NCBI GenBank assembly: GCA_900472675.1
Contig: UCJA01000009.1
Coordinates: forward strand, 296,551-360,550
Direction of reading: 5' to 3'
Length of the DNA stretch: 64,000 bases
From: Hyphomicrobiales bacterium
GTDB taxonomy: Bacteria; Pseudomonadota; Alphaproteobacteria; Rhizobiales; Rhizobiaceae
Shown here in pieces: positions 27,611 to 34,999 of the stretch. Each line of letters starts with the position of its first letter. Position 1 is the stretch's first letter. The notes beneath the pieces were generated by a model, which saw nothing but the letters and a program-made list of their open reading frames with translations, was not told the DNA's origin and searched no databases. The translations under genes and the position numbers were made by a program.

Positions 27611-28312
27611 ATGGCCGAAGACGACATCATTCTGTCGGAGCTCTCCGACGAGGAACTCGTGCAGCAGATGCACGATGATCTTTATGACGGCATGAAGGAG
27701 GAAATTCAGGAGGCGACCAATATCCTCCTGGAGCGCGGCTGGACGCCTTACGACGTTCTAACGCAAGCCCTCGTCGAAGGCATGCGAATCGTCGGCATCG
27801 ACTTCCGTGACGGCATCCTGTTCGTCCCCGAGGTGCTTTTGTCAGCCAATGCCATGAAGGCAGGCATGAACATTCTTCGGCCGCTTCTTATCGCAACCGG
27901 CGCCCCCAAGCTTGGCAAGATGGTAATCGGAACGGTCAAGGGCGATATCCACGATATCGGCAAGAACCTGGTCGGCATGATGATGGAAGGTGCTGGCTTC
28001 GACGTAGTCGATCTCGGCATTAACAATCCGGTCGAGAACTACTTGGACGCAATCGAGCGCGAAAAGCCGGATATCATCGGCATGTCAGCCCTGCTGACGA
28101 CGACGATGCCTTACATGAAGGTGGTGATCGATACGCTGAAGGAAAAAGGAATCCGCGACGACTATGTCGTGCTGGTCGGCGGCGCGCCTTTGAACGAGGA
28201 GTTCGGCAGGGCCGTGGGCGCTGACGCTTATTGCCGCGATGCGGCTGTGGCTGTCGAAACGGCGAAGGAATACATCCTCCGCAAGCATAACAGCCTCGCC
28301 GCCGGATCCTGA
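27611..28312 (+). CDS. Corrinoid (methyl-accepting) protein, MtbC/MttC-like
   Basis: The 233-aa protein carries cobalamin and shuttles methyl groups between two methyltransferases. It has a helical cap domain (about residues 25-90) and a B12-binding Rossmann domain with the base-off motif DXHXXG (GDIHDIGKN, Asp 112, His 114, Gly 117) and VGGAPLNEEFGR near the C-terminus. Its first 34 residues contain about 13 acidic residues and one Lys, opposite in charge to the tails of its likely partners. It is divergent from the MttB-like gene over 268 bp of shared regulatory DNA. Confidence 0.92.
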   Translation: MAEDDIILSELSDEELVQQMHDDLYDGMKEEIQEATNILLERGWTPYDVLTQALVEGMRIVGIDFRDGILFVPEVLLSANAMKAGMNILRPLLIATGAPKLGKMVIGTVKGDIHDIGKNLVGMMMEGAGFDVVDLGINNPVENYLDAIEREKPDIIGMSALLTTTMPYMKVVIDTLKEKGIRDDYVVLVGGAPLNEEFGRAVGADAYCRDAAVAVETAKEYILRKHNSLAAGS

Positions 28313-28336
28313 AACAGGCCGGCGGCAAGGCGTTTT
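28298..28336 (+). terminator. Terminator-like hairpin at the end of the corrinoid-protein gene
   Basis: GCCGCCGG and CCGGCGGC form an 8-bp stem that spans the stop codon. The sequence AAGGCGTTTT follows. If it terminates efficiently, the DUF1638 gene needs its own promoter inside the antisense entericidin gene. Confidence 0.45.
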
Positions 28337-28341
28337 AGAAA

Positions 28342-28503
28342 TTAGTACTTGGCAGCGCGGTCGACCTTACGGCCAGCGGACTGGCTTGCGTCTACGGTGT
28401 TTGCCGTATCCTGGCCCATGCCACGGATCGTGTTGCCGCAGGATGAAAGCGAAACCATCGTCGCGAAAAGTGCGGCGATCACGGTGACTGTCTTGGCCGT
28501 CAT
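28342..28503 (-). CDS. Entericidin A/B-like small lipoprotein
   Basis: The 53-aa protein has a lipoprotein signal (MTAKTVTVIAALFATMVSLSSC, lipobox LSSC) followed by the entericidin pattern GNTIRGMGQDTANTVDASQ. Entericidins are small envelope lipoproteins linked to stress and stationary phase. The start at 28503 has GGAG upstream. It is encoded antisense inside the plus-strand methyl-transfer gene row, 29 bp from the divergent DUF1638 start, so its promoter must lie within the DUF1638 coding sequence. An EcfG-like promoter is seen there (28564-28588). Confidence 0.85.
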   Translation of the reverse strand: MTAKTVTVIAALFATMVSLSSCGNTIRGMGQDTANTVDASQSAGRKVDRAAKY

Positions 28504-28532
28504 GATAGAATACTCCGATGGAAGTGGACAAA

Positions 28533-29159
28533 ATGATGTCGGAAATTGAGTTTCCGGCAGAGAAACGCCCAACTCACGAAAAGGTTCAAATCATTGCGTG
28601 CGGCGCGATCGCCCGTGAGATTCTGGCGGTATGTCGGCAGCAGGGTCTCGCCCACGTAGACCTGAACTGCCTGCCCGCCATCTGGCATGCCTATCCTCAG
28701 AAGATCGTTCCAGGGCTTGAGCAGGCCGTCCAAGAGGCAAGACAGGCCGGCTTTACGCGCATCTTCTTTGCCTATGCGGATTGCGGAACCGGCGGCGACA
28801 TCGACAGGCTCTGCGAGCGCGAAGGCATTGCGAGGATCCCCGGCCCCCATTGCTACTCTTTCTTCGATGGCAACGACGCCTTCGCCGCCCGCGGCGACGA
28901 CGACATCTTCTCTTTCTTCCTCACGGATTTCCTGGCCCGACAGTTCACCGCCTTCGTCATTGAGCCGCTCGGCCTCGATCGCCATCCGGAGCTGAAGGAG
29001 ATGTATTTTGGCCATTACAGGAAACTGGTCTACCTGAGCCAGGAAGAGGATCCGGTACTGCAGATCAAGGCGCGTGAGGCGGCAGACTACCTGGGGCTCG
29101 AGTATGCGTATCGCTTGACCGGCTACGGCGATCTGACCACGGCGCTGCTTGCCGTTTAA
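28533..29159 (+). CDS. DUF1638 family protein of the methyl-transfer cluster
   Basis: The 208-aa cytoplasmic protein resembles DUF1638, a family of unknown function. From memory, and unchecked, it recurs beside corrinoid methyltransferase genes. Visible conserved segments are IIACGAIAREILAV, FAYADCGTGGDIDR and PHCYSFFDG, with Cys and His residues that could bind metal (Cys in ADCGTG, His-Cys in GPHCYSF). I use the ATG at 28533 because GGAAG lies 8 nt upstream; 28518 is also possible. It is followed by the formyltransferase-like gene 54 bp downstream. Confidence 0.78.
   Translation: MMSEIEFPAEKRPTHEKVQIIACGAIAREILAVCRQQGLAHVDLNCLPAIWHAYPQKIVPGLEQAVQEARQAGFTRIFFAYADCGTGGDIDRLCEREGIARIPGPHCYSFFDGNDAFAARGDDDIFSFFLTDFLARQFTAFVIEPLGLDRHPELKEMYFGHYRKLVYLSQEEDPVLQIKAREAADYLGLEYAYRLTGYGDLTTALLAV
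28564..28588 (-). promoter_or_regulatory. EcfG-like promoter for the entericidin gene
   Basis: On the minus strand TGAAC (28588-28584) and CGTT (28567-28564) are 16 nt apart, one base from the general-stress sigma factor consensus GGAAC-N16/17-CGTT. It lies 61 nt upstream of the entericidin start, inside the DUF1638 coding region. Confidence 0.4.
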
Positions 29160-29213
29160 CGGTTTCTTCGATGTTCCCGCCGATGGTGCACGGGCAGCGC
29201 AGGGGAACAGCAG

Positions 29214-29990
29214 ATGCAGGTTAGAGACCCGTCTCGGATCGTGGTGATGACGGCTGGCGGTCTCGGTCCCCGCGTCATGATCAACGCGCTCGCAAAGCAT
29301 TTTTCCAATGTCCATGTCATTCAGGAACACCCGGAATCCAAGCGCGCCATTGTCATGCGCCGCGCCAGACGGTTCGGCTGGCCGACCGCGCTCGGCCAGC
29401 TCGCAACAACCGTTGCGGCCCGGCTCGGAAAGAAGGTCGGCGCCAGACGTTCTGCCGAGATCATCGCGCACTACGGACTTTCCGCCGAAATCGATCCCGC
29501 CATCCCGCTGACCCAAGTTACGTCTCTCAACGACCCTGCCTGCCACGATCTGCTGCGACAGCTGCAGCCGGCTGCCATCTTCACCATCTCCTGCCGCATC
29601 CTCTCGCAGGCCACGCTTGCCGTAGCGCCCTGCCCCGTCATCAATTTTCATGCCGGCATCAACCCCGCCTATCGGGGTCAGATGGGCGGCTACTGGGCCC
29701 GCGTCGAAGGCGACGAAAAGAATTTCGGCGCCACCGTCCACCTTGTCGATGCGGGCACCGATACGGGCGGCACGCTGCTGGAGCACCGCCTCTCCCCGAC
29801 CGAAAGCGACACCATGTCGACCTATCCGCTGCTGATCACCGCAGCCTCGACGGATCTGGCTGTCCAGGCGCTGCGCGACGCTGTCGCCGGAACTCTGCGG
29901 CCGTACACACCGTCCGTTCCCTCCGTCCTGCGCTTTCCACCGCCGGTCTGGACGTGGCTCTATCATGGCCTTACCAAGGGGATCTGGTAG
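29214..29990 (+). CDS. Formyltransferase-fold protein of the methyl-transfer cluster
   Basis: The 258-aa protein has the C-terminal core of the formyltransferase family, with the catalytic Asn-x-His (INFHAGINPAYRG) and the Asp loop (LVDAGTDTGG). Relatives use 10-formyl-tetrahydrofolate (PurN, Fmt, sugar formyltransferases). It has no OB domain and is not PurN by length or motif (the usual HPSLLP is HAGINP). AGGGGAA precedes the ATG. Its place in a tetrahydrofolate-linked methyl-transfer cluster suggests a one-carbon role, for instance formyl-THF hydrolysis or substrate formylation. This is inference. Confidence 0.72.
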   Translation: MQVRDPSRIVVMTAGGLGPRVMINALAKHFSNVHVIQEHPESKRAIVMRRARRFGWPTALGQLATTVAARLGKKVGARRSAEIIAHYGLSAEIDPAIPLTQVTSLNDPACHDLLRQLQPAAIFTISCRILSQATLAVAPCPVINFHAGINPAYRGQMGGYWARVEGDEKNFGATVHLVDAGTDTGGTLLEHRLSPTESDTMSTYPLLITAASTDLAVQALRDAVAGTLRPYTPSVPSVLRFPPPVWTWLYHGLTKGIW

Positions 29991-30080
29991 CGCGTCGTTT
30001 TTCACCGCATGCCGCGTCGTGCCGAGCGCAGTCTCCGGCCAGCGCTGCAGGCATGGTGGATAGCAACAAGGGGAGGCTCG

Positions 30081-30383
30081 ATGGCGGATCGCATCATCGT
30101 CTACTGGCGGGATATCCCGGCCCAGGTCATCGTCAAGCAGGGACGCAAGGCCGCCAAGCGCGAGCTCTCGCTCCGTTTCACAGAGGCGATCGACATGTGC
30201 GCCATGCGCAGCGGTGCCGCCGAGACGGACGATTACCTGGCCGAATGGCGCAAGGCCGACCCCGTACCTGTTTCCGAAGATCTCGAAGCGGAAGCCGATA
30301 AGGCGGCGAGCGACCTGGAGACGGCGTATGACCGGGAGAGGCTGGTCGCGCTGGTCAAGGCGGGCGGCCGCGAAACAGCATAG
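30081..30383 (+). CDS. PF13769-type (virulence factor domain) small protein
   Basis: The 100-aa protein starts MADRIIVYWRDIPAQVIVKQ and continues with RELSLRFTEAIDMCAMRSG. It resembles the small domain labelled virulence factor (PF13769), a name with no established biochemical meaning. GGGGAGG lies 3-9 nt upstream of the ATG at 30081; the reading from 30009 is not supported. It lies 50 bp before the pterin-type methyltransferase gene, so it is probably a cofactor-loading or accessory protein of the pathway. This last point is inference. Confidence 0.7.
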   Translation: MADRIIVYWRDIPAQVIVKQGRKAAKRELSLRFTEAIDMCAMRSGAAETDDYLAEWRKADPVPVSEDLEAEADKAASDLETAYDRERLVALVKAGGRETA

Positions 30384-30432
30384 GCATCTGACCGAAATCA
30401 ATTGACGCCCTCACGGCGCCTGGGAGGACTGA

Positions 30433-31395
30433 ATGACCCGTACCATCGTCGCATCAGCAACCCGTGAAGTCATCATCGGCTTCGACCAGCCCTTCTGCGT
30501 GATCGGCGAACGGATCAATCCCACCGGCCGCAAGAAGCTCGCAGCCGAAATGATCGAGGGCAACTTCGACACGGTCATCAGGGACGCTCTGGAGCAGGTT
30601 GCCGCGGGCGCTACCATGCTCGACGTTAATGCCGGGGTTACCTCCGTCAATCCGAACGAAACCGAGCCCGGCCTCCTCGTCCAGACGCTGGAGATCGTCC
30701 AGAACCTTGTGGACGTGCCGCTGTCAATCGACAGCTCGGTCACGGCGGCGATCGAGGCGGCGCTGAAGGTCGCCAAGGGCCGCCCGCTGGTGAACTCGGT
30801 GACCGGCGAAGAGGAAAAGCTCGAAGCCATTCTGCCGCTGATCAAGAAGTACAACGTGCCGGTGGTGGCCATCTCCAATGACGAGACCGGCATCTCCATG
30901 GACCCGGATGTGCGCTTCGCCGTGGCGAAGAAGATCGTCGAGCGCGCCCACGACCATGGCATCAGGCCGGAAGACATCGTCGTCGACCCCTTGGTGATGC
31001 CGATCGGCGCACTCGGCGACGCAGGCCGCCAGGTCTTCCAGCTGCTTTACCGCTTGCGCAACGAACTTAAGGTCAACACCACCTGTGGCCTCTCCAACAT
31101 TTCCTTCGGACTGCCGCATCGCCACGGCATCAATGCCGGCTTCATTCCCATGGTGATCGGCGCCGGCATGACCTCGGCCATCATGAACCCCTGCCGTCCC
31201 CAGGAAATGGAAGCCGTGCGGGCCGCCAATGTCCTCAATGGCACCGACGAGAACTGCGGCAACTGGATCATGACCTACCGCGACTACAAGCCGGCCGAAG
31301 GTGGCCCTGCGGCTGCCACCTCGGCACCGGGCGCCTCCAGCGGTCGCCGCGGCGGACGTGCGGCGCGGGCGGGCACCGGCGCAGCCACGGAGTAG
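30433..31395 (+). CDS. Methyltetrahydrofolate:corrinoid methyltransferase (pterin-binding, MtrH/AcsE-like)
   Basis: The 320-aa TIM barrel has the pterin-binding start FCVIGERINPTGRKKLA, the DVNAGV segment and the PLSIDSS strand typical of methyl-THF:corrinoid methyltransferases. It would move the methyl group from the corrinoid protein to tetrahydrofolate, closing the demethylation cycle. After the barrel, about 35 residues form an Ala/Gly/Arg tail (SGRRGGRAARAGTG). GGGAGG lies upstream. The next gene starts 10 nt after its stop. Confidence 0.9.
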   Translation: MTRTIVASATREVIIGFDQPFCVIGERINPTGRKKLAAEMIEGNFDTVIRDALEQVAAGATMLDVNAGVTSVNPNETEPGLLVQTLEIVQNLVDVPLSIDSSVTAAIEAALKVAKGRPLVNSVTGEEEKLEAILPLIKKYNVPVVAISNDETGISMDPDVRFAVAKKIVERAHDHGIRPEDIVVDPLVMPIGALGDAGRQVFQLLYRLRNELKVNTTCGLSNISFGLPHRHGINAGFIPMVIGAGMTSAIMNPCRPQEMEAVRAANVLNGTDENCGNWIMTYRDYKPAEGGPAAATSAPGASSGRRGGRAARAGTGAATE

Positions 31396-31405
31396 CGGTC
31401 ACGGC

Positions 31406-33442
31406 ATGGCAGACATTTCGGAAAGAGATCCCCTCGTCCTCTTCATGCCCTCGGGCAAGCGCGGCCGCTTTCCGGTCGGTACCGGCGTGCTCGATGCCGC
31501 CCGTGAGCTCGGCGTCTATGTGGAAAGCGTCTGTGGCGGACGGGCGACCTGCGGTCGCTGTCAGGTGACGGTCCAGGAAGGGCATTTCGCCAAGCACGGC
31601 ATCACCTCGGTGTCCGAAAACCTGTCTGCCATCGGTCCCAAGGAGGAACGCTACGACCGGGTGCGCGGCCTGCCCGACGGCCGCCGCCTCTCCTGTTCCG
31701 CCCAGATCCTGGGCGACCTCGTCATCGATGTCCCGCAGGACACGGTGATCAATGCGCAGGTGGTGCGCAAGGCCGCAGACGAACGCGTCTACGAGCGCAG
31801 CCCGGCGGTGCGCATGTGCTATGTCGAGGTCGAGGAGCCCGACATGGAACAGCCGCTCGGCGACCTCGACCGCTTGAAGGAGGCGCTCGCCGCCCAATGG
31901 CATTTCGATGACGTGGAGGTAGATTTCCATCTGGTGCCCCAGGTCCAGTCGGTTCTCAGGAAGGGCGAGTGGAAGGTTACCGCGGCCATCCACAGGGACC
32001 GCGACGACGACCGTCCGCGCCTGATCGCGCTCTATCCCGGCCTCAAGAACGAGGCCTATGGCATCGCCTGCGACATCGGCTCGACCACCATCGCCATGCA
32101 CCTGTCGTCCCTGCTCTCGGGCCGCACGGTTGCGTCGGCCGGTACCTCCAACCCGCAGATCCGCTTCGGCGAGGATCTGATGAGCCGTGTCTCCTACGTC
32201 ATGATGAACCCGGAAGGCCGCGAGGCGATGACGCTGGCGGTTCGCGAGGCATTGAACGGCCTTATCGACAAGGTCTGCGCCGAGGGCGGCATCGCCCGCG
32301 CCGACATTCTCGACAGCGTGTTTGTCGGCAATCCCATCATGCACCACCTGTTTCTGGGCATCGACCCGACCGAACTGGGGGGCGCGCCGTTTGCGCTCGC
32401 GGTCTCCGGTGCGGTGAAGGTGAGGTCGCAGGAGATCGGCCTGCCGATGAACGCCGGCACTCGCACCTACGTCCTTCCCTGCATTGCCGGACACGTGGGC
32501 GCCGATGCCGCCGCGGCAACCCTTGCCGAAGGCCCGCACCGCCAGGACGAGATGATGCTGCTGGTCGATATTGGCACCAATGCCGAGATCATGCTGGGAA
32601 ACGCCACCCGCGTCGTTGCCGCCTCTTCCCCGACCGGGCCTGCCTTCGAGGGCGCCGAGATTTCATCCGGCCAGCGTGCAGCACCAGGTGCCATCGAGCG
32701 CGTCCGCATCGACCCCGTGACGCTGGAACCACGGTTCCGGGTCATCGGTGTCGAACCCTGGTCGCACGAGCCAGGCTTTGACGAAGCCGCAGCTCAGGTT
32801 GGCGTGACGGGGATCTGCGGATCGGGCATCATCGAAGTCATCGCCGAAATGTTTCTCGCTGGCATCATCTCCGAAGATGGGGTGGTGGAGGGATCGCTCG
32901 CCGAACGATCTCCAAGGATCTTCGCCAACGGGCGCACCTTCTCCTACCTTGTGCACGAGGGCTCACCGCGCATCACCGTCACCCAGAACGACGTGCGTGC
33001 CATCCAGCTCGCCAAGGCGGCGCTTTATGCCGGCGTCAAGCTGCTGATGGACAAGCAGGGTGTCAACCACGTCGACAGGATCGGGCTCGCCGGCGCATTC
33101 GGCACTTTTATCGATCCGAAATACGCGCTCGTGCTCGGCCTCGTGCCCGATTGCGACCTCGGCAAGGTCAAGGCGGTCGGCAATGCCGCCGGAACCGGCG
33201 CCCGGATGTGCTTGCTCAATCGCGGTTACCGTCGTGAGATCGAAGAGACCGTCCGCCGCATCGACAAGATCGAGACGGCGCTGGAGCCAAAATTCCAGGA
33301 GCATTTCGTGGCTGCGATGGCGCTGCCAAACAAGGTCGACAGCTTCCCCAACCTTGCCCGCGTGGTGACGCTGCCCGAACGCAAGGAGTCAGCGGATACG
33401 GGCGAGGCCGGCGGTCGCAGGCGTCGCCGCAATCGCGACTGA
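31406..33442 (+). CDS. Corrinoid-protein reductive activator ([2Fe-2S], ASKHA; RACo/RamA-like)
   Basis: The 678-aa protein reactivates oxidised Co(II) corrinoid using ATP. The N-terminal ferredoxin-like domain has Cys 43, 49, 52 and 97 (CGGRATCGRC and LSC), giving one [2Fe-2S] cluster. The rest is the DUF4445/ASKHA ATPase with ACDIGSTTIAMHL, LLVDIGTNAEIML and GLAGAFGTFI. It ends in GEAGGRRRRRNRD, a basic tail outside the fold. The start at 31406 is 10 nt after the methyltransferase stop. Such an activator is needed only where corrinoid methyl transfer runs, so it supports the pathway call. Confidence 0.93.
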   Translation: MADISERDPLVLFMPSGKRGRFPVGTGVLDAARELGVYVESVCGGRATCGRCQVTVQEGHFAKHGITSVSENLSAIGPKEERYDRVRGLPDGRRLSCSAQILGDLVIDVPQDTVINAQVVRKAADERVYERSPAVRMCYVEVEEPDMEQPLGDLDRLKEALAAQWHFDDVEVDFHLVPQVQSVLRKGEWKVTAAIHRDRDDDRPRLIALYPGLKNEAYGIACDIGSTTIAMHLSSLLSGRTVASAGTSNPQIRFGEDLMSRVSYVMMNPEGREAMTLAVREALNGLIDKVCAEGGIARADILDSVFVGNPIMHHLFLGIDPTELGGAPFALAVSGAVKVRSQEIGLPMNAGTRTYVLPCIAGHVGADAAAATLAEGPHRQDEMMLLVDIGTNAEIMLGNATRVVAASSPTGPAFEGAEISSGQRAAPGAIERVRIDPVTLEPRFRVIGVEPWSHEPGFDEAAAQVGVTGICGSGIIEVIAEMFLAGIISEDGVVEGSLAERSPRIFANGRTFSYLVHEGSPRITVTQNDVRAIQLAKAALYAGVKLLMDKQGVNHVDRIGLAGAFGTFIDPKYALVLGLVPDCDLGKVKAVGNAAGTGARMCLLNRGYRREIEETVRRIDKIETALEPKFQEHFVAAMALPNKVDSFPNLARVVTLPERKESADTGEAGGRRRRRNRD

Positions 33443-33454
33443 TACGCTTTGGAG

Positions 33455-34363
33455 TCAGGCCGCCGCCGAGATCATGGCACCGAACGAGTCGCGGATGTTT
33501 TCCGCCACCGCCTTGCCCGGAATGGAAAGCTGCGGCGCCGTCAGCAGCCGGATGTCGAAGTTGAGAAGCTCTGGCATGCCTTCCTTCGCCCCAAGAACCT
33601 GCATGTCATCGCTGACATAGGACAGCGGAAACGGCGCGATGGCGAGGTCTGACAGCACGGCCGCCCGCTGCGCCATCGTGTGGGCACTCGCATAGGCAAT
33701 CCGATAGGCGCGCCGGTGCTTCTCCAGCTGCGAGATCGCATCCTGACGCCAGACGCAGCCGTCCTCCCAGACTGAAATTGGTAGCGGATCCCGCAGATAG
33801 GCCGTGCCGCATTTGGCTCCGGCCCACACCAGCTTTTCGCTGTGGATCAACTCGCCGCCGGTGGCGAAGGGTCGCGTGGCGCAGTTGATCAGTGCCAGAT
33901 CCAGCCGCTGTTCGTCCATGCGCTTGCGCAGCGCCAGGCTCATGTCGACGGTAACATCCACCATAATGCCAGGAAAGCGTTCCGCGAAATTCTTGAGGAC
34001 CTTGGGAAGCAGGCGCTCGGCGATATCATCCGGCGCACCAAGTCGCACCACACCGGCAAGCTCCGGCATCACGAAGCGAGAGACGGCTTCGTTGGAGAGC
34101 GCCAGCATGCGCCGGGCATAGGAAAGCAGCATCTCGCCGTGCTGGGTGAGCGTCACCGAGCGCGCGTCGCGCAGGAAGAGCGTCGTCTTCAACAGCTCCT
34201 CCAGCTTCTTGATCTGCATCGACACGGCAGACGGCGTCCGCAGCACGGCCTCGGCCGCGGTGGAGAAATTACCGGTCTCGGCGATCGCGACGAACGTGCG
34301 CAGAACATCATTATCGAGCAGCGGAAGCGGTGGGCGGAAGGGTGTGGTCATGGGTGCAACCAT
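33455..34363 (-). CDS. LysR-type regulator, VtlR/LsrB-like
   Basis: The 302-aa protein has an N-terminal LysR winged helix (LLDNDVLRTFVAIAETGNFSTAA and TPSAVSMQIKKLEELL) and a LysR effector domain. The PFRPPLPLLDNDVLRTF opening is close to that of VtlR/LsrB-type regulators of Rhizobiales. It is convergent with the activator gene (12 bp gap) and divergent from a DUF1127 gene over 198 bp. Starts at 34363 or 34351 lack a clear Shine-Dalgarno. Targets may be the DUF1127 gene, the methyl-transfer genes, or both. Confidence 0.85.
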   Translation of the reverse strand: MVAPMTTPFRPPLPLLDNDVLRTFVAIAETGNFSTAAEAVLRTPSAVSMQIKKLEELLKTTLFLRDARSVTLTQHGEMLLSYARRMLALSNEAVSRFVMPELAGVVRLGAPDDIAERLLPKVLKNFAERFPGIMVDVTVDMSLALRKRMDEQRLDLALINCATRPFATGGELIHSEKLVWAGAKCGTAYLRDPLPISVWEDGCVWRQDAISQLEKHRRAYRIAYASAHTMAQRAAVLSDLAIAPFPLSYVSDDMQVLGAKEGMPELLNFDIRLLTAPQLSIPGKAVAENIRDSFGAMISAAA

Positions 34364-34561
34364 CAATTCTGTTGAACCTAAGCACCATATCATTTCGTTT
34401 GATTGAAAGTCAAACCAGTTCATGATGGCAATGTTGGATGACGCTGCGCCTGCATGACATAACAGAATATCATGATTGGCATCATCTCCATACGATTGAA
34501 TGATGAATGGGCGACGCTCACTTTGTAAGGGGCGCTGCCATATCGACCCAAGGAGACAGTA

Positions 34562-34771
34562 ATGACGACCACCACCTATCCGGATGTTCTCATCCGATCG
34601 ACCACGGGACCCACGCCCAGACACTGGTTGGTCAAGACCGGCCAACTGTTCGTGACCATCGGCAAGCACTGGGAAAGGCGACAGGCCGAAAAGGTTCTCG
34701 AAGCCCTCCCAGCCAACCTCCGCAAGGATATTGGCTGGCCGACCATCGACCAGAACACAGCCACCCAATGA
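34562..34771 (+). CDS. DUF1127-like small protein
   Basis: The 69-aa protein carries in its C-terminal half a DUF1127-type helix pair (HWERRQAEKVLEALPANLRKDIGW). DUF1127 proteins are small, often stress-linked or RNA-related regulators in alphaproteobacteria. AAGGAGACAG precedes the ATG. In Brucella and Agrobacterium, VtlR-type LysR proteins activate DUF1127 genes, which matches the divergent LysR here. Confidence 0.75.
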   Translation: MTTTTYPDVLIRSTTGPTPRHWLVKTGQLFVTIGKHWERRQAEKVLEALPANLRKDIGWPTIDQNTATQ

Positions 34772-34790
34772 GCAATTGTATTTCCAAACT

Positions 34791-34820
34791 CTGAGGTCCG
34801 CTTTCACCAGCGGACCTCAG
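34791..34820 (+). terminator. Hairpin after the DUF1127-like gene
   Basis: CTGAGGTCCGCT and AGCGGACCTCAG form a perfect 12-bp stem around TTCACC, 19 nt beyond the stop codon. No U-tract follows directly. Confidence 0.6.
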
Positions 34821-34862
34821 CAACGTTTCAGCGCTGCGAAATACTAATAATCAGGCTGACAG

Positions 34863-34884
34863 TTGCGACCTCTCGATGTCGCAA
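34863..34884. promoter_or_regulatory. Inverted repeat upstream of the GlxA/AraC-type regulator
   Basis: TTGCGAC-N8-GTCGCAA is a perfect 7-bp inverted repeat about 115 nt upstream of the regulator start. Its GCGAC core is the same pentamer that clusters in the divergent mttB-like/corrinoid-protein region, suggesting autoregulation plus target control by one regulator. Confidence 0.45.
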
Positions 34885-34999
34885 ATATATCCTAGCCCCG
34901 TCGTGGAAGCCCCTTCTCCGTCACGTTTTTCCATGTCAATGTCGCTTTTAAAGGATCCCCGCTGCATAGGCGGAGGATCTAAAAAAAGGGAACGGCAGC

